Shown here: one piece after another, positions 1 through 6,301 of the stretch
Numbering within the stretch: the first letter of the stretch is position 1
How the letters are laid out: each line of letters begins with the position of its first letter
NCBI GenBank assembly: GCA_001304035.1
Contig: LJUD01000294.1
Span: forward strand, 1-7,138
DNA length: 7,138 bases
Direction of reading: 5' to 3'
DNA from: a bacterium SM23_31
Lineage (GTDB): Bacteria > SM23-31
Notes under the pieces: generated by a model
Database searches by the model: none
Told to the model about the DNA's origin: nothing
Seen by the model: only the letters and a program-made list of their open reading frames with translations
Program-made: the position numbers and the translations under genes

Positions 1-509
1 TTCTAAAGGTTCTTCCGCTGCTGTTTCAACGGTTTCAGGCTCAGCAGCCTTTTCTTCCACTTCTTCTTTAACGGTATCCTCGACTATTTCAGATTTTGCC
101 TCTTCAGCATCTTTTGCAGCCTCCACTCCTTCTTCTTCTGTCACGGTCTCGCCCTCAGTCTTTCCTGCCAGTTCTGCCCCTGCTTCCACAGCAGCTTCAA
201 CTTGTGCCTCTTGTTCTGCAGTTTCCGCTTTTTCCTCTATCTCAATTTCGGTTTTTTCTTCGGATTTTTTCTCTTCTAAAGGTTCTTCCGCTGCTGTTTC
301 AACGGTTTCAGGCTCAGCAGGTTTTTCTTCCACTTCTTCTTGAACGGCATCCTCGACTATTTCAGATTTTGCCTCTTCAGCATCTTTTGCAGCCTCCACT
401 CCTTCTTCTTCTGCCACAGTCTCGCCCTCAGTCTCTCCTGCCGCTTCTGCCTCTGCTTCCACAGCAGCCTCAACTTGTGCCTCTTGTTCTGCAGTTTCCG
501 CTTTTTCTT
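1..509 (-). repeat. 273-bp tandem repeat in the 3' part of rpsA (91-residue unit)
   Basis: Bases 1-236 align without gaps to 274-509, an exact offset of 273 bp or 91 codons, so the frame is kept. By eye there are only about 11-13 mismatches in 236 bp. In protein terms, residues 630-708 and 721-799 differ at 7 of 79 positions. One unit is about 38% Glu and 20% Ala by hand count. Upstream of the first unit in the gene (plus-strand positions above about 510) the similarity ends. On the other side the second copy runs into the window edge, so further copies may exist. The near identity at DNA level points to a recent duplication or ongoing homogenisation. Confidence 0.93.
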
Positions 510-2397
510 CCATCGGCGCAGTTTCCACTTCTGTTTCTTTCATCACAGCTTCTTGCTTTTCGGATTCGACTGCCGCTTCTTCGGCAGATTTCTCCCGCTT
601 TTTTTCCTGCTTCTCAAAGTACTCTTTGATATCTTTCTCATCCAAATCCTTTAAATACTCGGTTTGCGAAAGCACTATTTTTTTATTTTCCTTGTCAAAT
701 TCAATAACTTTGAGAGTTACTTCTTCGTTCAGGTCTAAATGCTTTTTAGATTTCTTTTTTCCGTCCTGTGCTTTTTCAACGTGCGATGACGGCACAAAAC
801 CTTCAACCCCACCGGGGAGTTCAACAATAACCCCTTTCTCGACATTTCTCACAACTTTTCCGTTAGTAACGATGCCTTTCTGGAAATCTATCTCAAATGA
901 ATCCCATGGACTTTGTTCAATTTGTTTGTGACCGAGTGAAATGCGTCTGTCTTCTTCGGAGACATTGAGAATAATCACTTCGATTTCTTCACTTTTTCTA
1001 ACAATTTCACTTGGATGTCGCACTTTTTTAGTCCATGACAGGTCCGAAATATGTACGAGACCGTCAACGCCTTCTTCAAGCTCTACAAACACACCGAAAT
1101 TCGTAATATTACGCACTTTCCCTTTGTGCCTTGTGCCAACCGGATATTTACTGGTGATATTTGACCATGGATCCGGCTGTGTCTGTTTGAGACCGAGAGA
1201 TATTTTTTTCTCTTCTTTGTCAAAATTAAGTACCACAGCTTCCACTTCTTCGCCAATCGACAGAATTTTAGACGGATGTTTTATATGCTGTGTCCAGGAC
1301 ATTTCCGAAATATGTATAAGCCCTTCTATTCCTTTTTCCAGCTCGATAAAAGCACCGTAATCGGTAATTGACACTACTTTGCCCGTTACCTTGGCGCCGA
1401 CAGGGTATTTTTCTTCAATATTTTCCCATGGGTGTTTCTGGAGCTGCTTAAGCCCGAGTGAAACCCGCTGCTTTTCTTTGTCAAAATCCAGTACAACAAC
1501 TTTAATCTTCTGGTCTAAACTGACGATCTCCGAAGGGTGTGATACCCTTCCCCATGATAAATCGGTAATATGCAGCAAACCGTCTACGCCGCCCAAATCG
1601 ATAAATACGCCGAAATCGGTAATATTCTTCACGATACCAATTCTGACCTGACCTTTGTCGAGCTCTCTCAGTGTTTTCTCCCGCTGCTCCGATAAACCTT
1701 CTTCAATAATTATCCGCCGCGAAACTACAATGTTCTTTCGCAAATAATTTATCTTCACCACTTTAAATTCCATGGTCTGACCGATTAACGTATCGAAATC
1801 ACGTATCGGTTTAACATCTACTTGTGAGCCGGGAAGAAAAGCGTCGATTCCCATCAAGTCAACGACTATACCGCCCTTGATACGACGCATACATTTACCC
1901 TCAATTGTTTCATTATTTTCATAAATTTGAATGATATTTTCCCAGATTTTTGTAAAGTCCGCTTTTTCTTTTGAGAGTTTCAGTTGACCGTCAGGATCTT
2001 CCATCTTATCTAAAAAAATCTCAATTTCATCACCGACTTTTAAATCTTCGATGGATTTAAACTCTTCAGCAGAGATTATTCCTTCGGATTTGAAACCGAT
2101 GTCAACTGCAATTTCTTTGTCGGTTATTGAAAGAATTTTACCCTTGACAATTTCTCCTTCAGTGAAGTTCGTAATTGTCCTGTCATATAATTTGGTCAGG
2201 ACTTCGATTTCTTCTTCAGGATATTTCGACTCTTCTTTTAAATCTTCCAATTTTACCTTCCGTCCGGGCTGCACCGCGGGTTCTTCATTTTCTTGTCCAT
2301 TTTCCGGAGCAGCCACATAAGAAATCTCGGGCTGCTCTGCAGCTGAATTTTCTTTTTCTTCCGGCTGCTGGTCACGTTTGTTTTCTTCGTTCAACAT
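1..2397 (-). CDS. rpsA: 30S ribosomal protein S1, six S1 domains plus acidic repeat tail; C-terminus beyond the window
   Basis: S1 binds mRNA on the 30S subunit and helps translation initiation. The frame is open for 799 codons from the ATG at 2397 to the window edge with no stop, so the 3' end is missing. After an acidic N-terminal extension (about residues 1-75) come six S1/OB-fold repeats at about 80-146, 164-230, 247-318, 332-405, 419-492 and 507-580. Domains 3-5 are the canonical ones, each with a D/N-F/Y-G-V/A-F strand, an HI(S/T)-(D/E)-(L/M)-SW motif and an HPS(E/K)I box. Domains 1, 2 and 6 are more divergent, as is usual for S1. From about residue 600 the protein becomes a low-complexity Glu/Ala tail with two copies of a 91-residue unit. 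E. coli S1 has 557 residues, so this protein is unusually long. The start is set by a GGAGG seven bases upstream. The family assignment is very secure; the function of the tail is unknown. Confidence 0.96.
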   Translation of the reverse strand, partial: MLNEENKRDQQPEEKENSAAEQPEISYVAAPENGQENEEPAVQPGRKVKLEDLKEESKYPEEEIEVLTKLYDRTITNFTEGEIVKGKILSITDKEIAVDIGFKSEGIISAEEFKSIEDLKVGDEIEIFLDKMEDPDGQLKLSKEKADFTKIWENIIQIYENNETIEGKCMRRIKGGIVVDLMGIDAFLPGSQVDVKPIRDFDTLIGQTMEFKVVKINYLRKNIVVSRRIIIEEGLSEQREKTLRELDKGQVRIGIVKNITDFGVFIDLGGVDGLLHITDLSWGRVSHPSEIVSLDQKIKVVVLDFDKEKQRVSLGLKQLQKHPWENIEEKYPVGAKVTGKVVSITDYGAFIELEKGIEGLIHISEMSWTQHIKHPSKILSIGEEVEAVVLNFDKEEKKISLGLKQTQPDPWSNITSKYPVGTRHKGKVRNITNFGVFVELEEGVDGLVHISDLSWTKKVRHPSEIVRKSEEIEVIILNVSEEDRRISLGHKQIEQSPWDSFEIDFQKGIVTNGKVVRNVEKGVIVELPGGVEGFVPSSHVEKAQDGKKKSKKHLDLNEEVTLKVIEFDKENKKIVLSQTEYLKDLDEKDIKEYFEKQEKKREKSAEEAAVESEKQEAVMKETEVETAPMEEKAETAEQEAQVEAAVEAEAEAAGETEGETVAEEEGVEAAKDAEEAKSEIVEDAVQEEVEEKPAEPETVETAAEEPLEEKKSEEKTEIEIEEKAETAEQEAQVEAAVEAGAELAGKTEGETVTEEEGVEAAKDAEEAKSEIVEDTVKEEVEEKAAEPETVETAAEEPLE

Positions 2398-2404
2398 TAA
2401 AATG

Positions 2405-2409
2405 CCTCC
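2405..2409 (-). promoter_or_regulatory. Strong Shine-Dalgarno (GGAGG) of rpsA
   Basis: GGAGG on the minus strand ends seven bases before the ATG at 2397. It is the strongest ribosome-binding site in the window and fixes the rpsA start. Several other genes here (scpA, rluB) show little or no such motif, so S1 mRNA may be unusually well initiated. Confidence 0.8.
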
Positions 2410-2434
2410 AACCTCGCTGTTAAATGTTTAGTTA

Positions 2435-2463
2435 ATAATTGAATACAGTATTTATGTTGTGAA
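2435..2463 (-). promoter_or_regulatory. Candidate sigma70-type promoter for rpsA
   Basis: On the minus strand TTCACA (2458-2463, 5 of 6 matches to the -35 consensus) is followed after 17 bases by AATTAT (2435-2440, 4 of 6 matches to the -10 consensus). Transcription would start near 2428 and give a leader of about 30 nt that contains the GGAGG ribosome-binding site. The position is sensible, but the region is AT-rich, so chance matches are likely. The leader would be too short for the long structured S1 autoregulatory leader known in E. coli. Confidence 0.3.
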
Positions 2464-2473
2464 TAATCACAAC
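2456..2473. promoter_or_regulatory. Perfect 18-bp palindrome (7-bp arms, 4-base centre), possible operator
   Basis: The plus strand reads GTTGTGA, ATAA, TCACAAC, a perfect inverted repeat. It lies 10 bases after the stop of the dehydrogenase-like gene and covers the candidate rpsA -35 box, which is where a repressor site would sit. The half-site TGTGA resembles that of Crp/Fnr-family regulators, but the four-base spacing matches Fnr sites rather than Crp sites (six bases). It is not followed by a T-run, so it is not a standard intrinsic terminator. The repeat is directly visible; the regulatory role is inference. Confidence 0.4.
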
Positions 2474-2483
2474 TGTAGTTTAT

Positions 2484-3557
2484 TTAATTTTTCATTCTCA
2501 GACCTTTATCTTCATTGACAAAAATCCATGCAACGACCTTTCCAATTTCAATATCATCATGCTCGAGCCAATAATCCCGATTCCACTGGTAATGTGAGCT
2601 GGTGTCTGCAGGATTCATGTTTTCGATTTCGCTCAAAATAGCTGAAAATCTTCTTTGCCAGCACCGCATGTTGCCGGGTCTCAAGTCAATCCATCCATCG
2701 TGCGCCCATTTGTCTATGTTTTTATCCGATACTTCAAAATTACTCTTTCCCCGAAAAGGCGGAATTTTTATTGTTTCGCCCCGCACCAGTCTTTTGCCGT
2801 CAGCAGTTAATATCGGGATGCCGATAGAAAGAATAGCCGGTCTGAGTTTTACGTCGCTTTTTAACAATCCTTCAATTTTATGAGACAATTCATGTTCATC
2901 CGTTTTTACAATAGTATACATTGACGAGCAAATCCTTTTCAAGAGATGAGCTTCATACAGTAATTTAGAGAGACGGGGCGGACCGAGAATCTCGAAAGCC
3001 ACTATATCGGAACCGTGTTCCAATTCAAGAGATTTTAGCCGGTCAAGTGCATGATCACGCATCGCGCCTGCACGGTAGGTCGGGCCCATTGCCGCGCTGT
3101 CTAAGGCATTGATAATATCATGACCGGTATTACCACCCTTTATCTCGAACATTAAATTTTCAGCTATTTCTTCCGGCGTAATAAATTCCATCTGCCCTAT
3201 TGACGTTATAGTCATGAATTCATTTGATGAAAACATACCATTCTCGCCGGTATCAATATAGGGCGCTTCCAGATATTTACCCTCTATTTTCTCCCATCCA
3301 CCGGAAGATTTAAGTTCAAATACGTCGCTGAGAGCCACCGCGCTATCAAATGCGCAGTCAAACAATGGAATAGGTTTGCCTTTTCTTAAAATTTTCCCAT
3401 AATGTATTCTTTTCCATGCAATGGCTGCGGCGGGTGAGGAGTACCCGCGAGGGCCGTTCCTCACTGTGGGTATACGGTATATTAAGACCCATCCCGCCGG
3501 TACCGCTCGTTCCAATTTTAAAATAAAACTTCGTATTAAATCTCCTTGCAGCCTCAT
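2484..3557 (-). CDS. C-terminal fragment of a frameshifted Rossmann-fold dehydrogenase/epimerase-like protein
   Basis: This open frame has 357 codons, but only about residues 43-357 look like genuine protein, from the AAAIAW segment at about 3431 onward. Later segments include DTGENG, GQMEFITPEEIAE, PTYRAG and LGPPRLSKLLYEAHLLK, and it ends in a helical IGKVVAWIF-RMK stretch. The first 42 or so residues are a shadow of the neighbouring frame, which there encodes the more protein-like KIGTSGTGGMGLNIPYTH. The ATG at 3557 has no Shine-Dalgarno and lies inside the upstream fragment, so independent translation is unlikely. It is best read as the second part of one gene of about 540 residues together with the fragment starting at 4104. 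I recognise it as resembling large SDR/epimerase-like proteins of FCB bacteria from general memory only; substrate unknown. The 86-bp spacer to rpsA follows. Confidence 0.7.
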   Translation of the reverse strand: MRLQGDLIRSFILKLERAVPAGWVLIYRIPTVRNGPRGYSSPAAAIAWKRIHYGKILRKGKPIPLFDCAFDSAVALSDVFELKSSGGWEKIEGKYLEAPYIDTGENGMFSSNEFMTITSIGQMEFITPEEIAENLMFEIKGGNTGHDIINALDSAAMGPTYRAGAMRDHALDRLKSLELEHGSDIVAFEILGPPRLSKLLYEAHLLKRICSSMYTIVKTDEHELSHKIEGLLKSDVKLRPAILSIGIPILTADGKRLVRGETIKIPPFRGKSNFEVSDKNIDKWAHDGWIDLRPGNMRCWQRRFSAILSEIENMNPADTSSHYQWNRDYWLEHDDIEIGKVVAWIFVNEDKGLRMKN

Positions 3558-4104
3558 AGAGAATTTGAATATGACGGATTAATTGAGGAATATACTGAAT
3601 ACAAAGGAGCTTCTCAACTTCATCAATAAAATCTTGAATTCCATCCTGAGATGTTTTTACCGCTTCACTTTTCCTGATAGTATTAAGACTGCTTAAAAAA
3701 ATATTCTGGTATGCAACACCCGTTGCAGTATTAATACAATCGATTATTATATCCGGCTTGTATTTTTCTATAAGCTTGAATAAATACGACCCGGATAATA
3801 TGTCTTCGTTTAAATCATTAATAAGATCATGAATTATATTTTTACGGTACTCAGAATTAGAAAGAAGCTCGGATCGAGTCTTATCTTTATACTCAGACCT
3901 GACAAAAATATTTCCCCAATCGTATGAAATATTACTGTTGGAGTAATCACTACGCAAAATCTCGCCGCTTTCTTGCACTTCTTCCTTCGTCAAAGCGAGC
4001 ACAACAAGTTCTTTAGGGTCCTGCTCCAGAATTTTACGACAGACAGCCATTCCAACAAGACCTGCCCCACCAAAAACCATAACCGTACTATCCTTAATCT
4101 CCAT
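3358..4104 (-). CDS. N-terminal fragment of the frameshifted Rossmann-fold (atypical SDR/epimerase-like) protein
   Basis: This 248-codon frame carries the NAD(P)-binding end of the gene. Residues 7-18 form a beta strand leading into a GGAGLVG loop (G12-G18), the G-x-x-G-x-x-G dinucleotide-binding signature. A later strand, KPDIIIDCINTATG (about 116-129), fits the Rossmann fold, and KIGTSGTGGMGLNIPYTH (about 196-213) looks like the conserved core near the active site. After about R225 (3430-3432) the frame reads into RRSHCMEK and soon stops, while the related sequence continues in the +1 frame. The ATG overlaps the end of rluB by 11 nt, and a weak GGGAT lies upstream, so translation is probably coupled. 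Without the C-terminal half the product would probably be non-functional. A frameshift with possible deletion, or an assembly error, are the main explanations. The exact reaction is not identifiable. Confidence 0.75.
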   Translation of the reverse strand: MEIKDSTVMVFGGAGLVGMAVCRKILEQDPKELVVLALTKEEVQESGEILRSDYSNSNISYDWGNIFVRSEYKDKTRSELLSNSEYRKNIIHDLINDLNEDILSGSYLFKLIEKYKPDIIIDCINTATGVAYQNIFLSSLNTIRKSEAVKTSQDGIQDFIDEVEKLLCIQYIPQLIRHIQILYEAARRFNTKFYFKIGTSGTGGMGLNIPYTHSEERPSRVLLTRRSHCMEKNTLWENFKKRQTYSIV

Positions 4105-4831
4105 TATTTAATCCCACAAGTGTATATAATTTTTTAACCTCCGAGGACAAAAGAAACCGCCAGCCGCCTCTGGGTAATTTACGCTTCGTTATGCCGGCAT
4201 ATTTCACCCGGTCTAAAGATACCACCTTATATCCCAAAGCATCGAACATTCGTTTAATCATATTTCTTTTGCCTTCATGGACCGTAATTTCTACTTTTTG
4301 TGCCGATGTAATTATTCTTACTTTAGCCGCAACTTTTTCACCCTTGCCTATTAAAACTCCTTTTTGCAATTTTCGTATATCTTTATTTGCCAACGGTTTG
4401 TGCAGTTCAGCTATATAAATTTTCTCTACGGCGAATTTTGGGTGTGCCAGTCTGTAGCTAAGCTCGCCGTCATCGGTTATAATTAAGAGACCTGTTGTCG
4501 TAATATCGAGACGCCCAACCGGAAACAGCCTGCGGTTGGATTTAATTAAGTCAATAACTGTCCTTCGCTTTTGCTCATCCTTTACGGAACAGACAATACC
4601 CTTAGGTTTATTAAGTAATATATATTCAAAATTGGTCTTTAATGTTACATATTTTCCCTTATACATTACAAGGTCTTTTTCAGGTTTGACGATATATCCA
4701 GGATCGAGAGCTTTCTGCGTATTCACAGAGACAAAACCATCTTTAATCAGTTGATCGCATTTCCTCCGCGCCGCTATTCCCGCCTGCGACATGAAGCTGT
4801 TCAATCGCCATTCCTGTTTCTTTAGCATCAT
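4094..4831 (-). CDS. rluB: rRNA pseudouridine synthase, RluB/RsuA family
   Basis: Enzymes of this family isomerise a specific uridine of rRNA to pseudouridine (RluB on 23S, RsuA on 16S). The 245-residue protein has an N-terminal S4 RNA-binding domain (about 9-60, with RLNSFMSQAGIAARRKCDQLI). The catalytic domain follows: LLNKPKG at 72-78, the active-site GRLD at 106-109 with D109 as the predicted nucleophile, and TTTGLLIITDDGEL after it. The motif VHEGKRNMIKRMFDALGY (184-201) is the conserved C-terminal element of the RsuA/RluB/E/F group. Length is normal. The start is one of two adjacent ATGs at 4831 and 4828. This puts 89 nt of the gene inside scpB, which is needed because the S4 domain begins within the overlap. 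I see no clear Shine-Dalgarno, so coupling to scpB translation is likely. The subfamily (RluB rather than RsuA/RluE/F) is inferred partly from its place next to scpAB. Confidence 0.92.
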   Translation of the reverse strand: MMLKKQEWRLNSFMSQAGIAARRKCDQLIKDGFVSVNTQKALDPGYIVKPEKDLVMYKGKYVTLKTNFEYILLNKPKGIVCSVKDEQKRRTVIDLIKSNRRLFPVGRLDITTTGLLIITDDGELSYRLAHPKFAVEKIYIAELHKPLANKDIRKLQKGVLIGKGEKVAAKVRIITSAQKVEITVHEGKRNMIKRMFDALGYKVVSLDRVKYAGITKRKLPRGGWRFLLSSEVKKLYTLVGLNNGD

Positions 4832-5360
4832 GCTGAATTATATCTTCAATTTCTTCTAATTGAGGTAGGTCAGAGAGCGAATTAATGCCAAAAAAGCGTA
4901 AAAATTCATCCGTGGTTTTATATAAAAGCGGTCTTCCGGGAGCCTTCTCCCTTCCTGCTATTTTTATCAGATTACGTTCCAACAATGTTCTGAGCGGTCC
5001 TCCCGAATCTACGCCGCGTACTTTTTCAATATCAGCACGATTTACGGGCTGGCGATAGGCAACAATTGCGGTAATTTCGAGACCCGCACGCGAAAGACGT
5101 GACCGCCTTCGCTCCGCCTGAAGCTTCTTTACCCATACTGCAAACTCCGGTCTGGTAACGAATTCATACCCCCCGGCTACATGACGCAATATAAATCCCC
5201 GTTCAAGATTTTCGTATTCCGTCCGGAGGTCCCGGACAATTTCCGCCGCATCTTCTTCCGTTATGTCCTCAATTATCTCGGATATTTTTTTTACCGATAG
5301 AGGAAAATCAGAGGCAAACAATAACGCTTCAACTATATGTTTACGATCGTTATTTGCCAT
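4743..5360 (-). CDS. scpB: Segregation and condensation protein B
   Basis: ScpB forms a dimer of winged-helix subunits that binds the kleisin ScpA and completes the SMC-ScpAB complex, which condenses and separates chromosomes. The 205-residue product starts HIVEALLFASDFPLS, typical of the first winged-helix domain. The most conserved stretch follows at about 93-118 (GLEITAIVAYRQPVNRADIE then VRGV), and GRPLLYKTTDEFLRFFGI (142-159) closes the second domain. I chose the ATG at 5360 because AGAGGA lies nine bases upstream and the family's N-terminus begins there. The frame is open further up to an ATG at 5474, but that extension overlaps scpA and does not look like ScpB. The gene follows scpA after 25 bp. 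Its last 89 nt, coding a non-conserved tail, overlap rluB. Confidence 0.95.
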   Translation of the reverse strand: MANNDRKHIVEALLFASDFPLSVKKISEIIEDITEEDAAEIVRDLRTEYENLERGFILRHVAGGYEFVTRPEFAVWVKKLQAERRRSRLSRAGLEITAIVAYRQPVNRADIEKVRGVDSGGPLRTLLERNLIKIAGREKAPGRPLLYKTTDEFLRFFGINSLSDLPQLEEIEDIIQHDAKETGMAIEQLHVAGGNSGAEEMRSTD

Positions 5361-5369
5361 AAATGTTTT

Positions 5370-5375
5370 TCCTCT
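5370..5375 (-). promoter_or_regulatory. Shine-Dalgarno of scpB (AGAGGA)
   Basis: AGAGGA on the minus strand lies nine bases before the ATG at 5360, within the 25-bp gap after scpA. It decides the scpB start in favour of 5360 over the in-frame ATG at 5474, which lies inside scpA. Confidence 0.65.
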
Positions 5376-5385
5376 ACAGACGGTG

Positions 5386-6099
5386 TTAAATATATTTGTA
5401 AATCCAGATATTTCTAAAAGGCTGTGATTGAGATATTCTAATCTGTTTTCTTTTTGCAAGCTCCAAAATTGCAAGAAAATTAATTACTATAATTATCCTT
5501 TCGCCGTGACTCATTAAATGCTGATGAAATGAAATTCGCTTCTGTACATCGAGAAGCCGCAGGATTTCTTCCATCTTTTCCTCGATGGTAGCAGGATCAG
5601 GCAGAACATAGTGATATGTTTTTTCAACTCGCTTTTGCAGAACAGCGTGATATGCAACAACTAACTCATAAATAGACATTTGTATATCAAAATCACCATC
5701 CTGAGCTTCCATTGTTTCGTCTTTCACCGTATCACCCCGCGGAAAATGCATCGAGCTTCGGAATTCAAATCCTTCAAATTGTTCGGCAGCATTCTTTATT
5801 CTTTGGTATTCCAACAGATTCTGAACAAGTTCACGCCTCGGGTCTTCAATTTCTTCCTCTTCTTCCACATGTATGGGAAGCAGCATTTTCGCCTTAATGC
5901 GCATAAGAGTTGCAGCCATTACTATAAATTCACCGGCAATTTCAAGGTCGAGTGACCGCATAATTGCAATATATTCCAGATACTCCTTCGAAATCTTAGC
6001 TATGGGAATATCATAAATATCGATTTCTCCTTTTTTTATCAAGAATAACAAGAGGTCATACGGTCCCTCAAAAACATTTATTTTAATTTGATACGACAT
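5386..6099 (-). CDS. scpA: Segregation and condensation protein A (kleisin)
   Basis: ScpA is the kleisin that bridges the two SMC heads and carries the ScpB dimer. The 237-residue product opens with the hallmark NVFEGPYDLLLFLIKKGEID (8-27) followed by YDIPIAKI, the N-terminal helical region that contacts the SMC neck. The middle is acidic (a run of Glu at about 79-83) and variable. The C-terminal winged helix ends VINFLAILELAKRKQIRI and PFRNIWI, matching the usual end of the family, so the gene is complete. I chose the ATG at 6099 because the family motif begins a few residues later. An in-frame ATG at 6129 would add ten residues (LIYCFKIKI) and lies directly after a REP-like hairpin. Neither start has a clear Shine-Dalgarno. 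scpB follows after 25 bp, consistent with an operon. Confidence 0.94.
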   Translation of the reverse strand: MSYQIKINVFEGPYDLLLFLIKKGEIDIYDIPIAKISKEYLEYIAIMRSLDLEIAGEFIVMAATLMRIKAKMLLPIHVEEEEEIEDPRRELVQNLLEYQRIKNAAEQFEGFEFRSSMHFPRGDTVKDETMEAQDGDFDIQMSIYELVVAYHAVLQKRVEKTYHYVLPDPATIEEKMEEILRLLDVQKRISFHQHLMSHGERIIIVINFLAILELAKRKQIRISQSQPFRNIWIYKYI

Positions 6100-6129
6100 T
6101 ATTTTTATTTTAAAGCAGTATATTAACAA

Positions 6130-6153
6130 CGCAGGTTGAAACCTGCGGCTACC
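6130..6153 (-). repeat. REP-like element 1: GTAG foot plus hairpin
   Basis: On the minus strand a GGTAGC head (GTAG at 6149-6152) leads into a perfect palindrome, CGCAGGTT, TC, AACCTGCG (6130-6147, 8-bp arms). A 5' GTAG next to a short hairpin is the known layout of REP sequences mobilised by TnpA_REP/RAYT transposases. No such transposase gene is in this window. The element sits just upstream of scpA and would be transcribed into its leader, placing a stem-loop 31 bases before the chosen ATG. It has a partner in inverted orientation at 6270-6300. Confidence 0.7.
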
Positions 6154-6269
6154 GAATATATATTTAAATTTTTTTGTTCATCAGCATTTTTTTGTACAAA
6201 ATAATCAAGTAATAACATGTATTATTTTAAACAAAATGTTAGAAGAACCAATTTTTTTAACTCCATCAT
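6154..6269. other. AT-rich spacer between the inverted REP-like elements
   Basis: These 116 bp contain no supported gene. They are strongly AT-rich, hold a perfect 12-bp palindrome TTTTGTACAAAA (6190-6201) and, on the minus strand, a candidate promoter for scpA. A 15-codon minus-strand reading frame from 6269 (MMELKKLVLL and so on) ends quickly and is not supported as a gene. Confidence 0.5.
6224..6251 (-). promoter_or_regulatory. Candidate promoter for the scpA-scpB-rluB operon
   Basis: The minus strand has TTGGTT (6246-6251) and, after 16 bases, TAAAAT (6224-6229, 5 of 6 matches to the -10 consensus). The -35 match is only 3 of 6. Transcription from here would start near 6217 and give a leader of about 118 nt that includes the first REP-like hairpin. 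The AT-rich context makes chance matches likely, and read-through from trpS is an alternative. Confidence 0.25.
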
Positions 6270-6300
6270 GGTAGCCGCAATCCCGCTCAGAGGGATTGCG
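6270..6300 (+). repeat. REP-like element 2: GTAG foot plus hairpin, inverted relative to element 1
   Basis: The plus strand reads GGTAGCCGC (GTAG at 6271-6274), then a stem-loop with 9-bp arms CGCAATCCC (6276-6284) and GGGATTGCG (6292-6300) around a seven-base loop. It starts one base after the trpS stop. In the trpS transcript it forms a 3' hairpin, but the sequence after it is GCTACC rather than a T-run, so it is not a canonical intrinsic terminator. It could still stabilise or trim the trpS 3' end. The head GGTAGCCGC is identical to that of element 1, while the stem sequence differs. Confidence 0.7.
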
Positions 6301-6301
6301 T

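Noticed and set aside
96..654. Long plus-strand reading frames rich in Leu, Pro, Phe and Ser opposite the rpsA tail
   Set aside because: They are the antisense reading of Glu/Ala-rich repeat codons, which rarely give stops. They have no ribosome-binding site and no recognisable protein features, and the opposite strand encodes S1.
3395..3460. Programmed ribosomal frameshift in the dehydrogenase-like gene
   Set aside because: I see no slippery heptamer such as A-AAA-AAG and no obvious stimulatory structure near the frame change, and the join seems to lack expected residues. A mutation or an assembly error is simpler.
5361..5474. Extended scpB start at 5474 (38 extra residues)
   Set aside because: The extension lies mostly inside scpA and reads as its shadow. 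A Shine-Dalgarno precedes the ATG at 5360, where the ScpB family begins.
6222..6269. Short minus-strand reading frame starting MMELKKLVLL, resembling the start of a signal peptide
   Set aside because: It ends after 15 codons and has no ribosome-binding site. It lies in AT-rich sequence where such frames are expected by chance.
6276..6300. Intrinsic terminator of trpS
   Set aside because: The stem is good, but on the minus strand it is followed by GCTACCATGATGG with no T-run. The GTAG foot shared with the element at 6130-6153 explains it better as a REP-like sequence.
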